Notes: a model not told the origin generated them from the letters alone. DNA of 64,000 nucleotides from Rheinheimera sp. MM224 (GCF_947090785.1 NZ_OX352320.1:3275001-3339000); one strand, 5' to 3'; shown: positions 7,960 through 17,047, counted from the stretch's first letter. A program made the numbers and translations.

Positions 7960-8844
7960 ATGACAGCCCGTACTTTAAAACAATTGATCCCTGCCATGCT
8001 GGCCTCTGACGGCGCTGGCGTAAAAATTAAACGTAGCCTGGGTCAAAGCCAGGGCGTGCGACTGGATCCATTTTTAATGCTGGACGCTTTTGGTTCAGAC
8101 AAAGCCGATGACTATATTGCCGGCTTTCCTGCCCATCCACACCGCGGTTTTGAAACCGTAACTTATATGCTGGATGGCCATATGTTGCACGAAGATCACC
8201 TCGGCAATCAGGGCCATTTAACCAGTGGTGGTGTGCAGTGGATGACAGCAGGCCGTGGCATTATTCACTCAGAAATGCCGCAACAGGAATCTGGCCTGAT
8301 GCGTGGTTTTCAGCTGTGGATTAATTTGCCTGCCGCGGAAAAAATGAAAGAAGCCGCTTATGTTGATATTCCGGCTGCTGATATTCCGCTGCTGAATTTA
8401 TCTCAGCAGAGTTTTGTCAAAGTGATTGCAGGCGAAACTGTAGTCAATGGTAAGACTGTGCGTGGTCCTATTTTTGGCCTGTCGACTGAACCTCTGTATC
8501 TGGATGTGCAGTTAGAAGCAGGACAAAGCCTGACCTTGCCGGTCACAGCTGGTCATAACGCTTATGTGTATCCTTTTGAAGGCGAAGTTTTTGTTGAAGG
8601 ATTAAGAGTTGCAAATCATCACGGCGCTGTGCTGACCGATGGTGACAGCGTGACTGTCTCAGCAAAAAACAAAGCACGTTTTATCTTGCTGGCCGCTAAG
8701 CCTATCAAAGAGCCTGTAGTGCAATACGGTCCTTTTGTGATGAACAAGCCAGAGGAAATTGAGCAAGCTATCCGTGATTATCAGGCCGGAACCCTGACCA
8801 ATAACCAGCAAGCCAAAACCATAGCTATTCATAAATCAATCTAA
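7960..8844 (+). CDS. Pirin family protein
   Basis: About 294 residues. Two adjacent ATGs occur at 7957 and 7960; the second is 6 bases after GGAG and is preferred. The N-terminal cupin carries the metal ligands: FPAHPHRGFETVTYML supplies two histidines, and GIIHSEMP supplies the third His and the Glu. A second, degenerate cupin fills the C-terminal half. Bacterial relatives such as YhhW have quercetin 2,3-dioxygenase activity in vitro, while other pirins act as redox or stress-responsive regulators. The physiological substrate here is unknown. A strong hairpin terminator follows at 8938. Confidence 0.9.
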   Translation: MTARTLKQLIPAMLASDGAGVKIKRSLGQSQGVRLDPFLMLDAFGSDKADDYIAGFPAHPHRGFETVTYMLDGHMLHEDHLGNQGHLTSGGVQWMTAGRGIIHSEMPQQESGLMRGFQLWINLPAAEKMKEAAYVDIPAADIPLLNLSQQSFVKVIAGETVVNGKTVRGPIFGLSTEPLYLDVQLEAGQSLTLPVTAGHNAYVYPFEGEVFVEGLRVANHHGAVLTDGDSVTVSAKNKARFILLAAKPIKEPVVQYGPFVMNKPEEIEQAIRDYQAGTLTNNQQAKTIAIHKSI

Positions 8845-8937
8845 TGCAGGGGCGGTGGCTTGTCCCCGCCCGTCTTGAATTCCAATCCGATGCTAAGTTG
8901 GGTTTATCCCCGCCCATCTATTGTTCGGGTGTAATTT

Positions 8938-8972
8938 AGAAAGGGCAGATGTTATCATCTGCCCTTTCTTTT
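8938..8972 (+). terminator. Rho-independent terminator between pirin and mtnN
   Basis: A perfect 14-bp stem (8938-8951 with 8956-8969), loop TTAT, then a T tract to 8972. It lies directly before the mtnN Shine-Dalgarno (AGAGAGGA, 8973-8980). It therefore ends the pirin transcript or could act as an attenuator in an mtnN leader. Confidence 0.8.
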
Positions 8973-8987
8973 AGAGAGGATCGGCAG

Positions 8988-9701
8988 ATGCAACTTGTGG
9001 GTATTATCGGCGCTATGGAGCCGGAAATTGCAATTTTAAAAGCTCAACTGAGCGATATGACCACGGTCAAACTGGCGGATTATGAGTTTTATCAGGGCTG
9101 TCTGGCCGACACTGACGTGGTATTAGTGCAATCTGGTATAGGCAAAGTGGCTTCAGCTGTCGCTACTACCTTATTAATCAGTCAGTTCAAACCAGACTGT
9201 GTCATTAACACTGGTTCAGCCGGTGGTTTTGACCCGGAGCTGAATGTAGGCGATGTGGTGATTTCTTCTGAAGTACGTCATCACGATGTGGATGTCACAG
9301 CTTTTGGTTATGAAATGGGTCAGGTGCCACGCATGCCTGCAGGTTTTACGGCCCACCCGGCTTTGATCAGCGCAGCAGAGCAAAGCATCAATACCTTAGG
9401 TTTTTGCAAAACTAAAAAGGGGTTAATCACTACGGGCGATGTGTTTATGTGCCAGCCTGAGCGTATTGCTCAAACCCGTGCACAATTCCCGACCATGCTT
9501 GCTGTGGAAATGGAAGGTGCAGCCATAGCTCAGGCTTGTTATCAACTGAACACACCTTTTGTGGTGATCCGCAGCTTAAGCGATATCGCAGGCAAAGAGT
9601 CTCCTAGCTCTTTTGAAGCTTATTTAGAAATCGCCTCTAAAAACAGTTCTGCCATGGTGCTGGAACTTTTGAAAAACCTCAAAACAGTTCAGCTTAACTA
9701 A
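8988..9701 (+). CDS. mtnN: 5'-methylthioadenosine/S-adenosylhomocysteine nucleosidase
   Basis: 237 residues starting at MQLVGIIGAMEPE, with AGAGAGGA 7 bases upstream; the longer frame from 8949 would run through the terminator hairpin and is rejected. The enzyme cleaves MTA and SAH to adenine and a ribose thioether, feeding methionine salvage and the activated methyl cycle, and gives rise to the AI-2 precursor in species with luxS. Visible motifs are the N-terminal AMEPE with the proton-donor Glu, NTGSAGGF, the VEMEGAAIAQ segment that binds ribose, and RSLSDIAG with the catalytic Asp. The next gene starts at once after the stop. Confidence 0.95.
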   Translation: MQLVGIIGAMEPEIAILKAQLSDMTTVKLADYEFYQGCLADTDVVLVQSGIGKVASAVATTLLISQFKPDCVINTGSAGGFDPELNVGDVVISSEVRHHDVDVTAFGYEMGQVPRMPAGFTAHPALISAAEQSINTLGFCKTKKGLITTGDVFMCQPERIAQTRAQFPTMLAVEMEGAAIAQACYQLNTPFVVIRSLSDIAGKESPSSFEAYLEIASKNSSAMVLELLKNLKTVQLN

Positions 9702-10661
9702 ATGCCATATTGGCTGGCCGATCTTTCAGCTTATCCACTGGTTCTGCTAAGCATTTGGTTGCTTGGCAGCATGGTGTTATTGCCGCAGGATTACCAGCCT
9801 TTAACCTTCTTTCGTATTTTCGCCAAACAGTTAGCTGCAAAAGTTCATCCGGATCCAAACCGAGCGACCAGCCAGCAGCTGATTTCCGGCAGTTTGGCTT
9901 TGGTTTTGGTGATGTTGCCAACTCTGGCTTTACTTGCGCCTTTGTACTGGTTATCCGACTGGCCTTTAGTGCTGGATGCTTTGCTACTGTATTTTTGTCT
10001 GGACTTTGTCCACTACCGCCAGCAAAGCCACAAAATAGCTTTGGCTATTAGCCAGCAACAAAACAGCAGAGCCAAAGATCTGTTACAACCCCTGGTGTTA
10101 CGTCAAACCCAGAGTTTAAGCAGCACGGGCTTATGCAAAGCAAACATTGAGATGTTATGGCTTCGTACCGCCAAACAATGGGTAGGGGTTAGTTTCTGGT
10201 TTTTAATAGGCGGTGGTTTAGCCGCTGTGGCTTATCGCTTGCTGTTGTTGTGTAATCAGCAATGGAACGATAAACAAAGCAACTTCCGTTATTTTGGTCG
10301 CCCTGCTTCTTTGTTAGCTCAATGGGCCAGCTTTCCCGCCAGCCTGCTCACTGCCCTGCTGTTGGCATTCCTGACAGATATAGCAGGAGCGTTCCGCCAA
10401 TGGCGTCAGGCTTCACAGCTAAAACTCTGTTTACCCCATCTGCTTATTCTGGGTGCTCTAGCTTCTGCCTTGCGGATTAATCTGGCAGGCCCAGTGATGT
10501 ACCAGCAACAGAAAAACCAGCGTCAGCGGCTCGGGCCTGCACAGTTACCACAAGTTGGTGACGTATTGGGAGCCCTCAAACTAAACCGGCAATTTCAACT
10601 GTATTCAGCTCTTCTGGTATTTATTTTCAGCCTGTTACAATGCCTTTGGTTTATTTATTAA
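9702..10661 (+). CDS. CobD/CbiB-like cobalamin biosynthesis family membrane protein
   Basis: 319 residues with several hydrophobic segments (about 10-30, 65-100, 155-185, 205-225, 240-260, 300-317). Its ATG follows the mtnN stop without a gap, which fits the mtnN-cbiB neighbourhood known from Vibrio and Shewanella. CbiB/CobD joins aminopropanol phosphate to adenosylcobyric acid at the membrane. Conserved-looking pieces are HPDPNRAT, RQTQSLS, IEMLWLR and the polar segment RYFGRPASLLAQWASFPAS. The protein is a divergent member; no other cobalamin genes are nearby, so a salvage role or a changed function is possible. Confidence 0.7.
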   Translation: MPYWLADLSAYPLVLLSIWLLGSMVLLPQDYQPLTFFRIFAKQLAAKVHPDPNRATSQQLISGSLALVLVMLPTLALLAPLYWLSDWPLVLDALLLYFCLDFVHYRQQSHKIALAISQQQNSRAKDLLQPLVLRQTQSLSSTGLCKANIEMLWLRTAKQWVGVSFWFLIGGGLAAVAYRLLLLCNQQWNDKQSNFRYFGRPASLLAQWASFPASLLTALLLAFLTDIAGAFRQWRQASQLKLCLPHLLILGALASALRINLAGPVMYQQQKNQRQRLGPAQLPQVGDVLGALKLNRQFQLYSALLVFIFSLLQCLWFIY

Positions 10662-10789
10662 CAGCCTGATAATTTTTGTAATAATTCTTTGGAACTATAC
10701 TGGACTTTTAAGCGCTATTCGCTGTATTTTCTAGGGCTTCTTACAGCAGACAACTATAAAAATAACAACCGACCTACTGAGGAATCGTT

Positions 10790-13700
10790 TTGCCTGTTTT
10801 AGCCCTATTGCGCTATGTATGCATCTTGTTGCTGCTTGTTTGTTTTTGCCAATCCACTCTGGCTGCGCCGCTATTGCAACCATTAACACCGGATCAAAAC
10901 TTATCTCAGGGTTCAGTCAACGACCTATTACTCGACCGTCAGGGTTTTTTATGGGTTGCTACCGATGCAGGTTTAAACCGCTTTGATGGCTATAAAAACC
11001 TGATCATAGGCGCTGGTTCTGCGCAGTTACAAAGTCTGGCATTCACCAAATTATTGATCGACCAAAAACAACGTTTATGGGCTTTAGCACCACGCTCGGG
11101 TTTGTATGCCTTTGATCCAGTCAAAGCACAGCTGTTTTTACATGGCTCCTTACCAGGTGCAATGACACTGGAAAACCGCTTTATCAATTTAACTCAGGCA
11201 GACAATGACGATTTGTTACTCAGCAGCAGAACTGAGTTGTATAGCTATCAGATAGACAACAGCCAACTGACTCTGTTGGCAAAGCTGGCCGATCTGGATT
11301 TAGCCCATGCCCTGATCCGCACTGTGCTCAATACCAAAGAATGGATTTTACTGGGCACCAGTCACGGTTTAGTACTCTATGACAAAGCTGCGAAAAAACT
11401 CAGTCTGGTGCCGCATTTACCACAAGGGCAAACACTAGACTATCAACGTCATGTCAAGACGTTGGAACTCAACAAAAATCAGCTGCTGATTGGTACAGTC
11501 GAAGGTCTGTATCAATTGCAACTGGATGAAATCGCGCAATTCCTGCAAACAGGACAAAACCCGATCAGTACAGAGCTGATTGCAGGCCCCAATGTCTGGC
11601 AAATTCAGGTTCAGTCGGATCACTTCTTAGTAGGCACAGAACGTGGTTTATTGCGTTACACGCCTGAGCTCAATAGCACAGAATTGGTACTGAATTTCAG
11701 CGAAAGTAACTTCAATTTATCCGACGATAATGTGGTGGCTTTGCAACAGGATGGCCAGGGCGGTTATTGGCTGGGCAGTCGTTTTGATGGCGCTTATTAT
11801 TGGCATCCTCGCAGCAAAGCTATCCGCAGTTTCAGTCAGACAGGCACCGATGCACTAAGCAATGACAAAATTACGTCTATTGCTGAAAAAAGCAGGGAAG
11901 AGCTTTGGCTTGGCAGCCGCAATGGCTTGAATTTATTAAATCTTGAAACTCAGCAAGTTCAGCATTTTCTGGTTAACCCGGATCCAAAAGCGGTCTGGCA
12001 TACCAGCACCATCATGAATCTGTCGATGGATAAAACAAGTGGCTTATGGTTTTTGTCGTCCAGCGGTTTAAACTATTTTTCAGTCCAACACAAAGAACTG
12101 CAACAACCTAAGCTGACCGATGCCACTAAAAAAACGATATTGGAAACAGCGCGACCGGGCAGCTGGCTAAACCAACAACAGCCCTTTTACCTGCTGACAG
12201 AGAAAAGTTTTTATCTGTATAACGCAGAGACAGGTGAACTGGACGAACTAACCGACTTAAGCAAAAAAATAGCTGCCAGTACAGTGCGGATTATTTTAGG
12301 CAAATGGCCAGGTCAGCCAGAGTGGCTGGTGTTATCTGCCTATGAAAAAATCTGGCTATACAATGAAAAAACCCAAGAACTAAAACCCTTGTATCAAGCC
12401 GAAGCGAACCCGGCTTTTAGTATGCGTTTTGCCGACAAAATGGCGCTGGATAAAAATAATACCTTGTGGTTCAGCGCTTCAGATATTGGTTTACTGGCCT
12501 TTGATGCCAATACCATGCAGCTGAAACACCACTTTCATAGTAAAAACAAACTCAATACCAATGTGGTTTACGCGGTCAATCGTGACCAAGTGGGGCAGAT
12601 CTGGTTTTCCAGCTTGCATGGTGTGTCTTCGCTGAATGTCGACACTTTGCATATTGAACAGTTCAGTAAAAAAGACGGCCTAACCAGTAACGAATTTATC
12701 AGTCAAAGCAGTGACACCTTAAGTAATGGCGAAATGGCTTTTGGCTCAATACGGGGTCTGAATCTGTTGTCTCCGGTGGCCTTGACTGAACCCAGACGCA
12801 AACCACGTATTGTTATTACTCAGCTGGATTTATTGTCATCGCCTATAGAAAGCCCGATGACAGATTTATCAGGTCAGTCTTTTACTTTGCCTTACGATAG
12901 TCAGGGTTTAACCATTAGTTATTCCAGCCTGAATTTCCGTGACAGTGGCAAAATGCGTTATCGCTACTGGCTGGATGGTCCGCAGCGTTTGGTTTTCCCG
13001 GAGCAAAGCTCAAGCTCAGTGATGTTTCCACAACTGACTCCGGGCAATTACCAGTTTAATGTAGTGGCTGTATCCCCTGTCACAGGCCTTGAAAGTGAAG
13101 TCGCAACCTTGCGACTTCAAGTGCAGCCTGCGCCATGGCTTAGTCATTGGGCTTTTATAGCTTACGCTTCTATTTCTTTGATTGTGATGTTGTTTTACCT
13201 GCGCACCCGTCAAAAACAGCAACGTATGCTCAAAGTAGCTCACTCAAAAGTGACCGCCAGTGAACAACGCTTAAAACAAGCTCTGGACTCTATCGATAGC
13301 GGAGCCTGGGAATGGCATGCGCATAAAAATATTATGTTCGCGTCCAGGATCTACAGCATGCTTGGCTATCAGGAAGCCCTGAATCCGCTGGCGATGACTC
13401 AGCACCTGTCATTATTGCATCCTGAGGATAAAGAGGCTTACCAGCAAGCCTGGCTGAAGCTAATGCAAACACCGGATAAAACCTTCGACCACACCTATCG
13501 TATGCAGCATAAAAACGGCAAATGGCTGTGGTTCCGTGACATAGGTAAAGTGGCTGAAGTGGATGACAAAGGTCAGCCTGAGCGGGTGATAGGTACCTTC
13601 AGTAACATTACCGAAACCCGAGCGAACCAGGAAAAAGCCAGGTTATTTGGTGAAGCTTTTCAGCAAACCCGTGATTGGGTGGTCATTTTAGATGCCAGTC

Positions 13701-15295
13701 AGCGTGTCATAGCTGCCAACCAGTCTTTTGCTGATGTATTTGGATCTGTGGATCAGTATCTGGTCAGCCCTAAAACCCATCATTTAGGTATCAGTTTACA
13801 ACGCCGTCGTTTTTATACCAGCTTGCTGCGTGGTTTAACCGTCAACCAGCACTGGCAAGGTGAAGAGCTGGTGCATACGCCGGATGGCAAAGAGCGCCCT
13901 ACCCTTATTAATATCAGCGCTATTGGCGATATAGATAAAGTAGAGTTTTTTGTCTTGGTGTTTACCGATATCACCGCACAAAAAGTGGCAGAAGAAGAAC
14001 TACGTTATTTGGCCAGTTATGACTCACTGACAGGCTTGCCTAACCGTACTTTGCTGATGGACCGTATTCAGCATGGCATTGAGCAGGCAAAACGGGCGAA
14101 AAAATCTCTGGCCTTGTGTTTTATCGATCTGGATAAATTTAAGCAGGTAAACGACTCCTTAGGCCATGATGTTGGCGATCAATTACTGCAGGAAGTTGCC
14201 AGACGTTTGCGTACCACTTTAAGAGAAACAGACACTATAGCGCGCCTGGGCGGTGATGAATTTGTCGTGCTGCTGGAAAGCTATAAAAACGATGACAACA
14301 TCAGCCATGTTGCACGCAAAATGCTGCAGTCTATTGGTGAACCTATGCAGTTGGGAATTCATACCGTCAGCGTATCACCCAGTATTGGTATCGCAGTTTA
14401 TCCGGACGATGCGACAGACGCTAATTCGTTATTGAAACATGCTGACGTGGCCATGTATCACGCCAAAGATTTGGGCCGTAATAACTTCCAGTTTTTTATT
14501 GCTGAAATGAACGAAAAAGCCCATATGCAGCTGGCCAAAGAAACTCAGTTGCGCCAGGCCTTTAAAGATGGCGAATTTATTAACTACTACCAGCCTATTG
14601 TCGATTGTCGCAGTCAGTCGGTGATAGGTGTTGAAGTCTTAATGCGTTGGATCCACAAAGGCAGCTTCATTCCACCGACTGAATTTATTCCTATGGCAGA
14701 AGATTTACGTCTGATTATTCCTATGACGTTATCTTTGCTGGAACGGGCACTCGTTGATTTACAGCAATGGCGTCAGGCTGGATTAGATTTGTATTTGTCG
14801 GTGAACTTGTCCACCAGTCATTTAGAACAGCTTTCTTTGGCAGAACATACTGAAAAGCTGTTGGCGAAATATCAGTTGCCTCCTTCTTGCCTGCGTTTTG
14901 AGGTGACTGAAAGTGCTCTGATGCGGGATCACGAAAAAGCCATTACCACTATGCTGGCACTGAACCAACTGGGAATTCAGCTGGCTTTGGATGACTTTGG
15001 TACAGGGTATTCATCATTAAAATATTTAAAAGAATTACCTATAGATGCCATCAAAATTGACCGCAGTTTCGTCAAAGACATCGGCATAGATCCAGACGAT
15101 GAAACTATTATCGAAGCAATTCTGTCGATGGCAGGCAGCTTAGGTATGAGTTGTGTCGCTGAAGGCGTAGAAACCGAACAACAACTGGCATTTTTCAGCA
15201 GCCGCCAGTGTTATCTGATCCAGGGTTATTTGTTTGCCAAACCAATGCCAGCTATTGAGCTGATTAACTGGCTGCATAGTGAACATTTGAATTAA
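10790..15295 (+). CDS. Hybrid sensor: two-component propeller, Y_Y_Y, PAS-PAS, GGDEF-EAL
   Basis: 1501 residues. No ATG is available; the TTG at 10790 follows TGAGGA by 6-7 bases and opens a clear signal peptide ending near residue 26. Order: periplasmic Reg_prop beta-propeller (about 40-680, repeats such as LLLDRQGFLWVATDAGLNRF); Y_Y_Y domain (about 700-770); one membrane segment (about 782-802); two PAS domains (about 825-1060); GGDEF (about 1072-1225) with intact RLGGDEFVVL; EAL (about 1245-1495). The EAL signature reads EVL, but the other catalytic pieces (VTESAL, LDDFGTGYSS, IKIDRSF, AEGVET) are present, so phosphodiesterase activity is likely. It should couple an extracytoplasmic ligand, perhaps a polysaccharide product, to cyclic di-GMP turnover. 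Confidence 0.92.
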   Translation: MPVLALLRYVCILLLLVCFCQSTLAAPLLQPLTPDQNLSQGSVNDLLLDRQGFLWVATDAGLNRFDGYKNLIIGAGSAQLQSLAFTKLLIDQKQRLWALAPRSGLYAFDPVKAQLFLHGSLPGAMTLENRFINLTQADNDDLLLSSRTELYSYQIDNSQLTLLAKLADLDLAHALIRTVLNTKEWILLGTSHGLVLYDKAAKKLSLVPHLPQGQTLDYQRHVKTLELNKNQLLIGTVEGLYQLQLDEIAQFLQTGQNPISTELIAGPNVWQIQVQSDHFLVGTERGLLRYTPELNSTELVLNFSESNFNLSDDNVVALQQDGQGGYWLGSRFDGAYYWHPRSKAIRSFSQTGTDALSNDKITSIAEKSREELWLGSRNGLNLLNLETQQVQHFLVNPDPKAVWHTSTIMNLSMDKTSGLWFLSSSGLNYFSVQHKELQQPKLTDATKKTILETARPGSWLNQQQPFYLLTEKSFYLYNAETGELDELTDLSKKIAASTVRIILGKWPGQPEWLVLSAYEKIWLYNEKTQELKPLYQAEANPAFSMRFADKMALDKNNTLWFSASDIGLLAFDANTMQLKHHFHSKNKLNTNVVYAVNRDQVGQIWFSSLHGVSSLNVDTLHIEQFSKKDGLTSNEFISQSSDTLSNGEMAFGSIRGLNLLSPVALTEPRRKPRIVITQLDLLSSPIESPMTDLSGQSFTLPYDSQGLTISYSSLNFRDSGKMRYRYWLDGPQRLVFPEQSSSSVMFPQLTPGNYQFNVVAVSPVTGLESEVATLRLQVQPAPWLSHWAFIAYASISLIVMLFYLRTRQKQQRMLKVAHSKVTASEQRLKQALDSIDSGAWEWHAHKNIMFASRIYSMLGYQEALNPLAMTQHLSLLHPEDKEAYQQAWLKLMQTPDKTFDHTYRMQHKNGKWLWFRDIGKVAEVDDKGQPERVIGTFSNITETRANQEKARLFGEAFQQTRDWVVILDASQRVIAANQSFADVFGSVDQYLVSPKTHHLGISLQRRRFYTSLLRGLTVNQHWQGEELVHTPDGKERPTLINISAIGDIDKVEFFVLVFTDITAQKVAEEELRYLASYDSLTGLPNRTLLMDRIQHGIEQAKRAKKSLALCFIDLDKFKQVNDSLGHDVGDQLLQEVARRLRTTLRETDTIARLGGDEFVVLLESYKNDDNISHVARKMLQSIGEPMQLGIHTVSVSPSIGIAVYPDDATDANSLLKHADVAMYHAKDLGRNNFQFFIAEMNEKAHMQLAKETQLRQAFKDGEFINYYQPIVDCRSQSVIGVEVLMRWIHKGSFIPPTEFIPMAEDLRLIIPMTLSLLERALVDLQQWRQAGLDLYLSVNLSTSHLEQLSLAEHTEKLLAKYQLPPSCLRFEVTESALMRDHEKAITTMLALNQLGIQLALDDFGTGYSSLKYLKELPIDAIKIDRSFVKDIGIDPDDETIIEAILSMAGSLGMSCVAEGVETEQQLAFFSSRQCYLIQGYLFAKPMPAIELINWLHSEHLN

Positions 15296-15303
15296 GTGGT
15301 TGT

Positions 15304-15370
15304 GCATAACATTGACCTGAATGGCTAGCTACTCATTATGAGTTCAGCGCGGCAGGCAATAATGTTTAAG
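15304..15370 (-). other. Degenerate attC-like site closing cassette D
   Basis: Arms AACATTGACCTG (15308-15319) and CAGGCAATAATGTT (15353-15366) form an imperfect inverted repeat around a perfect inner palindrome ACTCATTATGAGT. The outer cores GCATAAC and GTTTAAG deviate from RYYYAAC and GTTRRRY by one or more bases. The TAA stop of the 148-residue gene lies inside the right-hand core. The position and symmetry support an attC; the cores make it the weakest of the set. Confidence 0.45.
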
Positions 15371-15812
15371 GTGTTTTTATGCACGTTTTTTTTAAAAGCC
15401 AACGTACCGGAACTCTCACTAACGCAAATGTTAAAAACCAAATCAGCACTAATCCCAAGCCAGCAGCATAAAATCCTGAGTCATGCAAAACTTTATCGTT
15501 TTCTTTTAACTCTATGATCAAACCATTAGATTTTAAGTACCTTGCAATTAATGGCTTACCTGCCATTTCAGCTATAAAATCGTCGCAAGAATTATATTTC
15601 TTCAAGGTATAATATTGTTCATTATCCAAGCGAAAATAACCTTGATAATTTGACCATTTTTCATCTTTTTTGCAGGTTAGAACACTCCCTGCCAGATCGA
15701 CCTTACCGATATTTGAATCACTTCTGCTGTTTATAAACCATCCAATAAAAAGCAGAGCCAGTACCGTCGATATAAAAAAATCAACCTTAAATAAATGGCT
15801 AGCTTTAAGCAT
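15366..15812 (-). CDS. Hypothetical two-pass membrane protein (cassette D)
   Basis: 148 residues with hydrophobic segments near residues 10-28 and 113-133, and a polar loop of about 85 residues between them that contains two cysteines (VLTCKKDE and NSCDDF). No family is recognised. Its ATG overlaps the stop of a 25-codon ORF that has the better Shine-Dalgarno, so it may be translated by coupling. The stop codon lies in an attC-like core. Base composition is richer in A+T than the flanking housekeeping genes. Topology suggests an inner-membrane protein with a periplasmic loop, possibly a small stress or immunity function, but no function can be assigned. Confidence 0.6.
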   Translation of the reverse strand: MLKASHLFKVDFFISTVLALLFIGWFINSRSDSNIGKVDLAGSVLTCKKDEKWSNYQGYFRLDNEQYYTLKKYNSCDDFIAEMAGKPLIARYLKSNGLIIELKENDKVLHDSGFYAAGLGLVLIWFLTFALVRVPVRWLLKKTCIKTP

Positions 15813-15882
15813 TATTGCGTCTCATCAATGGCATGGTCTTAAATTTGGGGGAAAGGTCAACCTGAAGATTCCATTTTGACAT
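15805..15882 (-). CDS. Short 25-residue ORF preceding cassette D gene
   Basis: ATG at 15882 follows AAAGGA at a spacing of about 8 and sits just inside the cassette after the attC core. The peptide begins MSKWNLQVDL and ends MRRNNA; its stop overlaps the start of the 148-residue gene by 8 bases. It may be a leader that couples translation of the main gene, or the remains of a longer protein. Not homologous to anything recognised. Confidence 0.45.
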   Translation of the reverse strand: MSKWNLQVDLSPKFKTMPLMRRNNA

Positions 15883-15899
15883 TGATGCAATCCTTTCCA

Positions 15900-15998
15900 A
15901 CCTAACTATTTGCTAATGGGCTGCCGCAGCGCAGCGTAGGCAGTTCAGTGGAGGCCACGTTGTTTGTGGCCGGAACGGAATTCAGCAACTTGTTAGAA
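15900..15998 (-). other. attC site (cassette C)
   Basis: 99 bp bounded by ACCTAAC (15900-15906, a perfect RYYYAAC) and GTTAGAA (15992-15998). The outer arms pair imperfectly, CTAACTATTTGCTAATG with the complement of CATTCAGCAACTTGTTAG-like sequence, and the interior has GGCCAC/GTGGCC and GCCGCAGC segments that can fold. It begins 10 bases after the stop of the 96-residue gene, the expected place. Length is within the usual attC range. Confidence 0.7.
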
Positions 15999-16008
15999 GT
16001 TTCTACCA

Positions 16009-16299
16009 CTACCAGCCCTCCAAATGTGTGCCAAGTTCCCTACCTCTGACAGCTTCATCTTTGCTCAAGAAGGCTTCGAGAGCTTCCGGCTTTCTTAAAC
16101 TAAGCCTATGAAATAACACGTTCGTCAGAAAGTATATAAGCCACAGAAAAACAAGAAAAAATGCAAACAAGCCCACTTTTTCGCTCAATTGAAGATCTTT
16201 GTCAAAGTAGAGCATTGGCACACCGATAATTGAGACAAGCCAAGTCATATGAATGAAAGAAACTCTAGCAGCAAGCAGCAATACTTTCGTTGAGTACAT
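16009..16299 (-). CDS. Hypothetical small membrane protein (cassette C)
   Basis: 96 residues from ATG at 16299, which has AGAGGAAC upstream; the longer frame to 16383 would translate the cassette boundary and is unlikely. Two hydrophobic segments lie near residues 15-32 and 45-68, followed by a charged C-terminal tail. No family is recognised. It occupies a complete cassette: core site, short leader, ORF, then attC 10 bases after the stop. Confidence 0.6.
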   Translation of the reverse strand: MYSTKVLLLAARVSFIHMTWLVSIIGVPMLYFDKDLQLSEKVGLFAFFLVFLWLIYFLTNVLFHRLSLRKPEALEAFLSKDEAVRGRELGTHLEGW

Positions 16300-16325
16300 C
16301 GTGTTCCTCTGATCTTCAGTAGGTC

Positions 16326-16357
16326 TTCTAACGTCCCTCTCGACGGATTTGTTAGAC
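16326..16357 (-). other. Truncated attC-like site between cassettes B and C
   Basis: On the minus strand GTCTAAC, then AAATCCGTCGAGAGGGAC, then GTTAGAA: two core sites only 32 bp apart in total, with matching flanks (GGTC and GACC). The inner sequence looks like the left part of a Vibrio-type attC, so the centre of the site has probably been deleted. It contains the stop codon of the cassette B gene. Confidence 0.55.
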
Positions 16358-17047
16358 CGATTTGACGTAGGAGCGTAATGCATCGGCTATGTTTCTTCGG
16401 TTCATGTAATGGTAATAGCCATCGGAATCAACAAGCTCGTAGTCCATGGCACCACACCAGTTGTTGATTCTTCCATACCCTGGAGCGCGTGGAATGACGC
16501 CATCTTTTCCCGGAGCACAGTGTTTCGCTAAGTTCATGCGGAACAACTCAACCATTCTGTAGATAGGCTCTAGCCCATCCCATGTTTTGTTGATCCTTTC
16601 CCGATACTCCTCGGAGTCTCGATACGTTTCGAGCTGCCTGCGTCTTACATCTATTGTGAGGTTTCCAAGTTCGTCATCAGGCAGGTCATTTAACTTTGGC
16701 TCTATGCCGCCATTAACGAACAGCTTGTTGAATTGGAATTTTCTGTCTCGCCACATTCGAAGTACTTCGTACAGGTTGTACACCCACATTTGAGAGAGAG
16801 CTGACACGGCAAGAGCGGACTCCATTGGAGTTTTTTCTATTTCGAAGTATTCACGAAGCAAAGCGTACTCATGCTCAGTGATGATGGAGTCCACAATGCC
16901 AACATTCATTGCTTGCATGCCAAGCCACAAGTCATCTTCAAAAAACGGAAGTTTCTTCATCCCCATCGTAACTATGCTGAAATCCAGTTCGTTCCAGCTC
17001 TGATATGGAATTTCGTCTCGCTCCGATTGGTTGTCAATGTCCTCCAT
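16352..17047 (-). CDS. Hypothetical protein (cassette B)
   Basis: 231 residues from ATG at 17047 (MEDIDNQSERDE), which has AAAGGA about 10 bases upstream; ATG at 17125, directly after the attC core, would add 26 residues. A start at 17206 would translate the attC and is rejected. The protein is soluble, acidic at its N terminus and rich in aromatic residues (GKDGVIPRAPGYGRINNWCG, YELVDSDGYYHYMNRRNI). Homologues of this kind are found as lone hypothetical genes in accessory DNA; no function is known. The TAA stop lies inside the next core site. Confidence 0.65.
   Translation of the reverse strand: MEDIDNQSERDEIPYQSWNELDFSIVTMGMKKLPFFEDDLWLGMQAMNVGIVDSIITEHEYALLREYFEIEKTPMESALAVSALSQMWVYNLYEVLRMWRDRKFQFNKLFVNGGIEPKLNDLPDDELGNLTIDVRRRQLETYRDSEEYRERINKTWDGLEPIYRMVELFRMNLAKHCAPGKDGVIPRAPGYGRINNWCGAMDYELVDSDGYYHYMNRRNIADALRSYVKSV

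Noticed and set aside
8949..8987. 13-codon extension of mtnN
   Set aside because: These codons lie in a perfect terminator hairpin and are not part of the family's N terminus.
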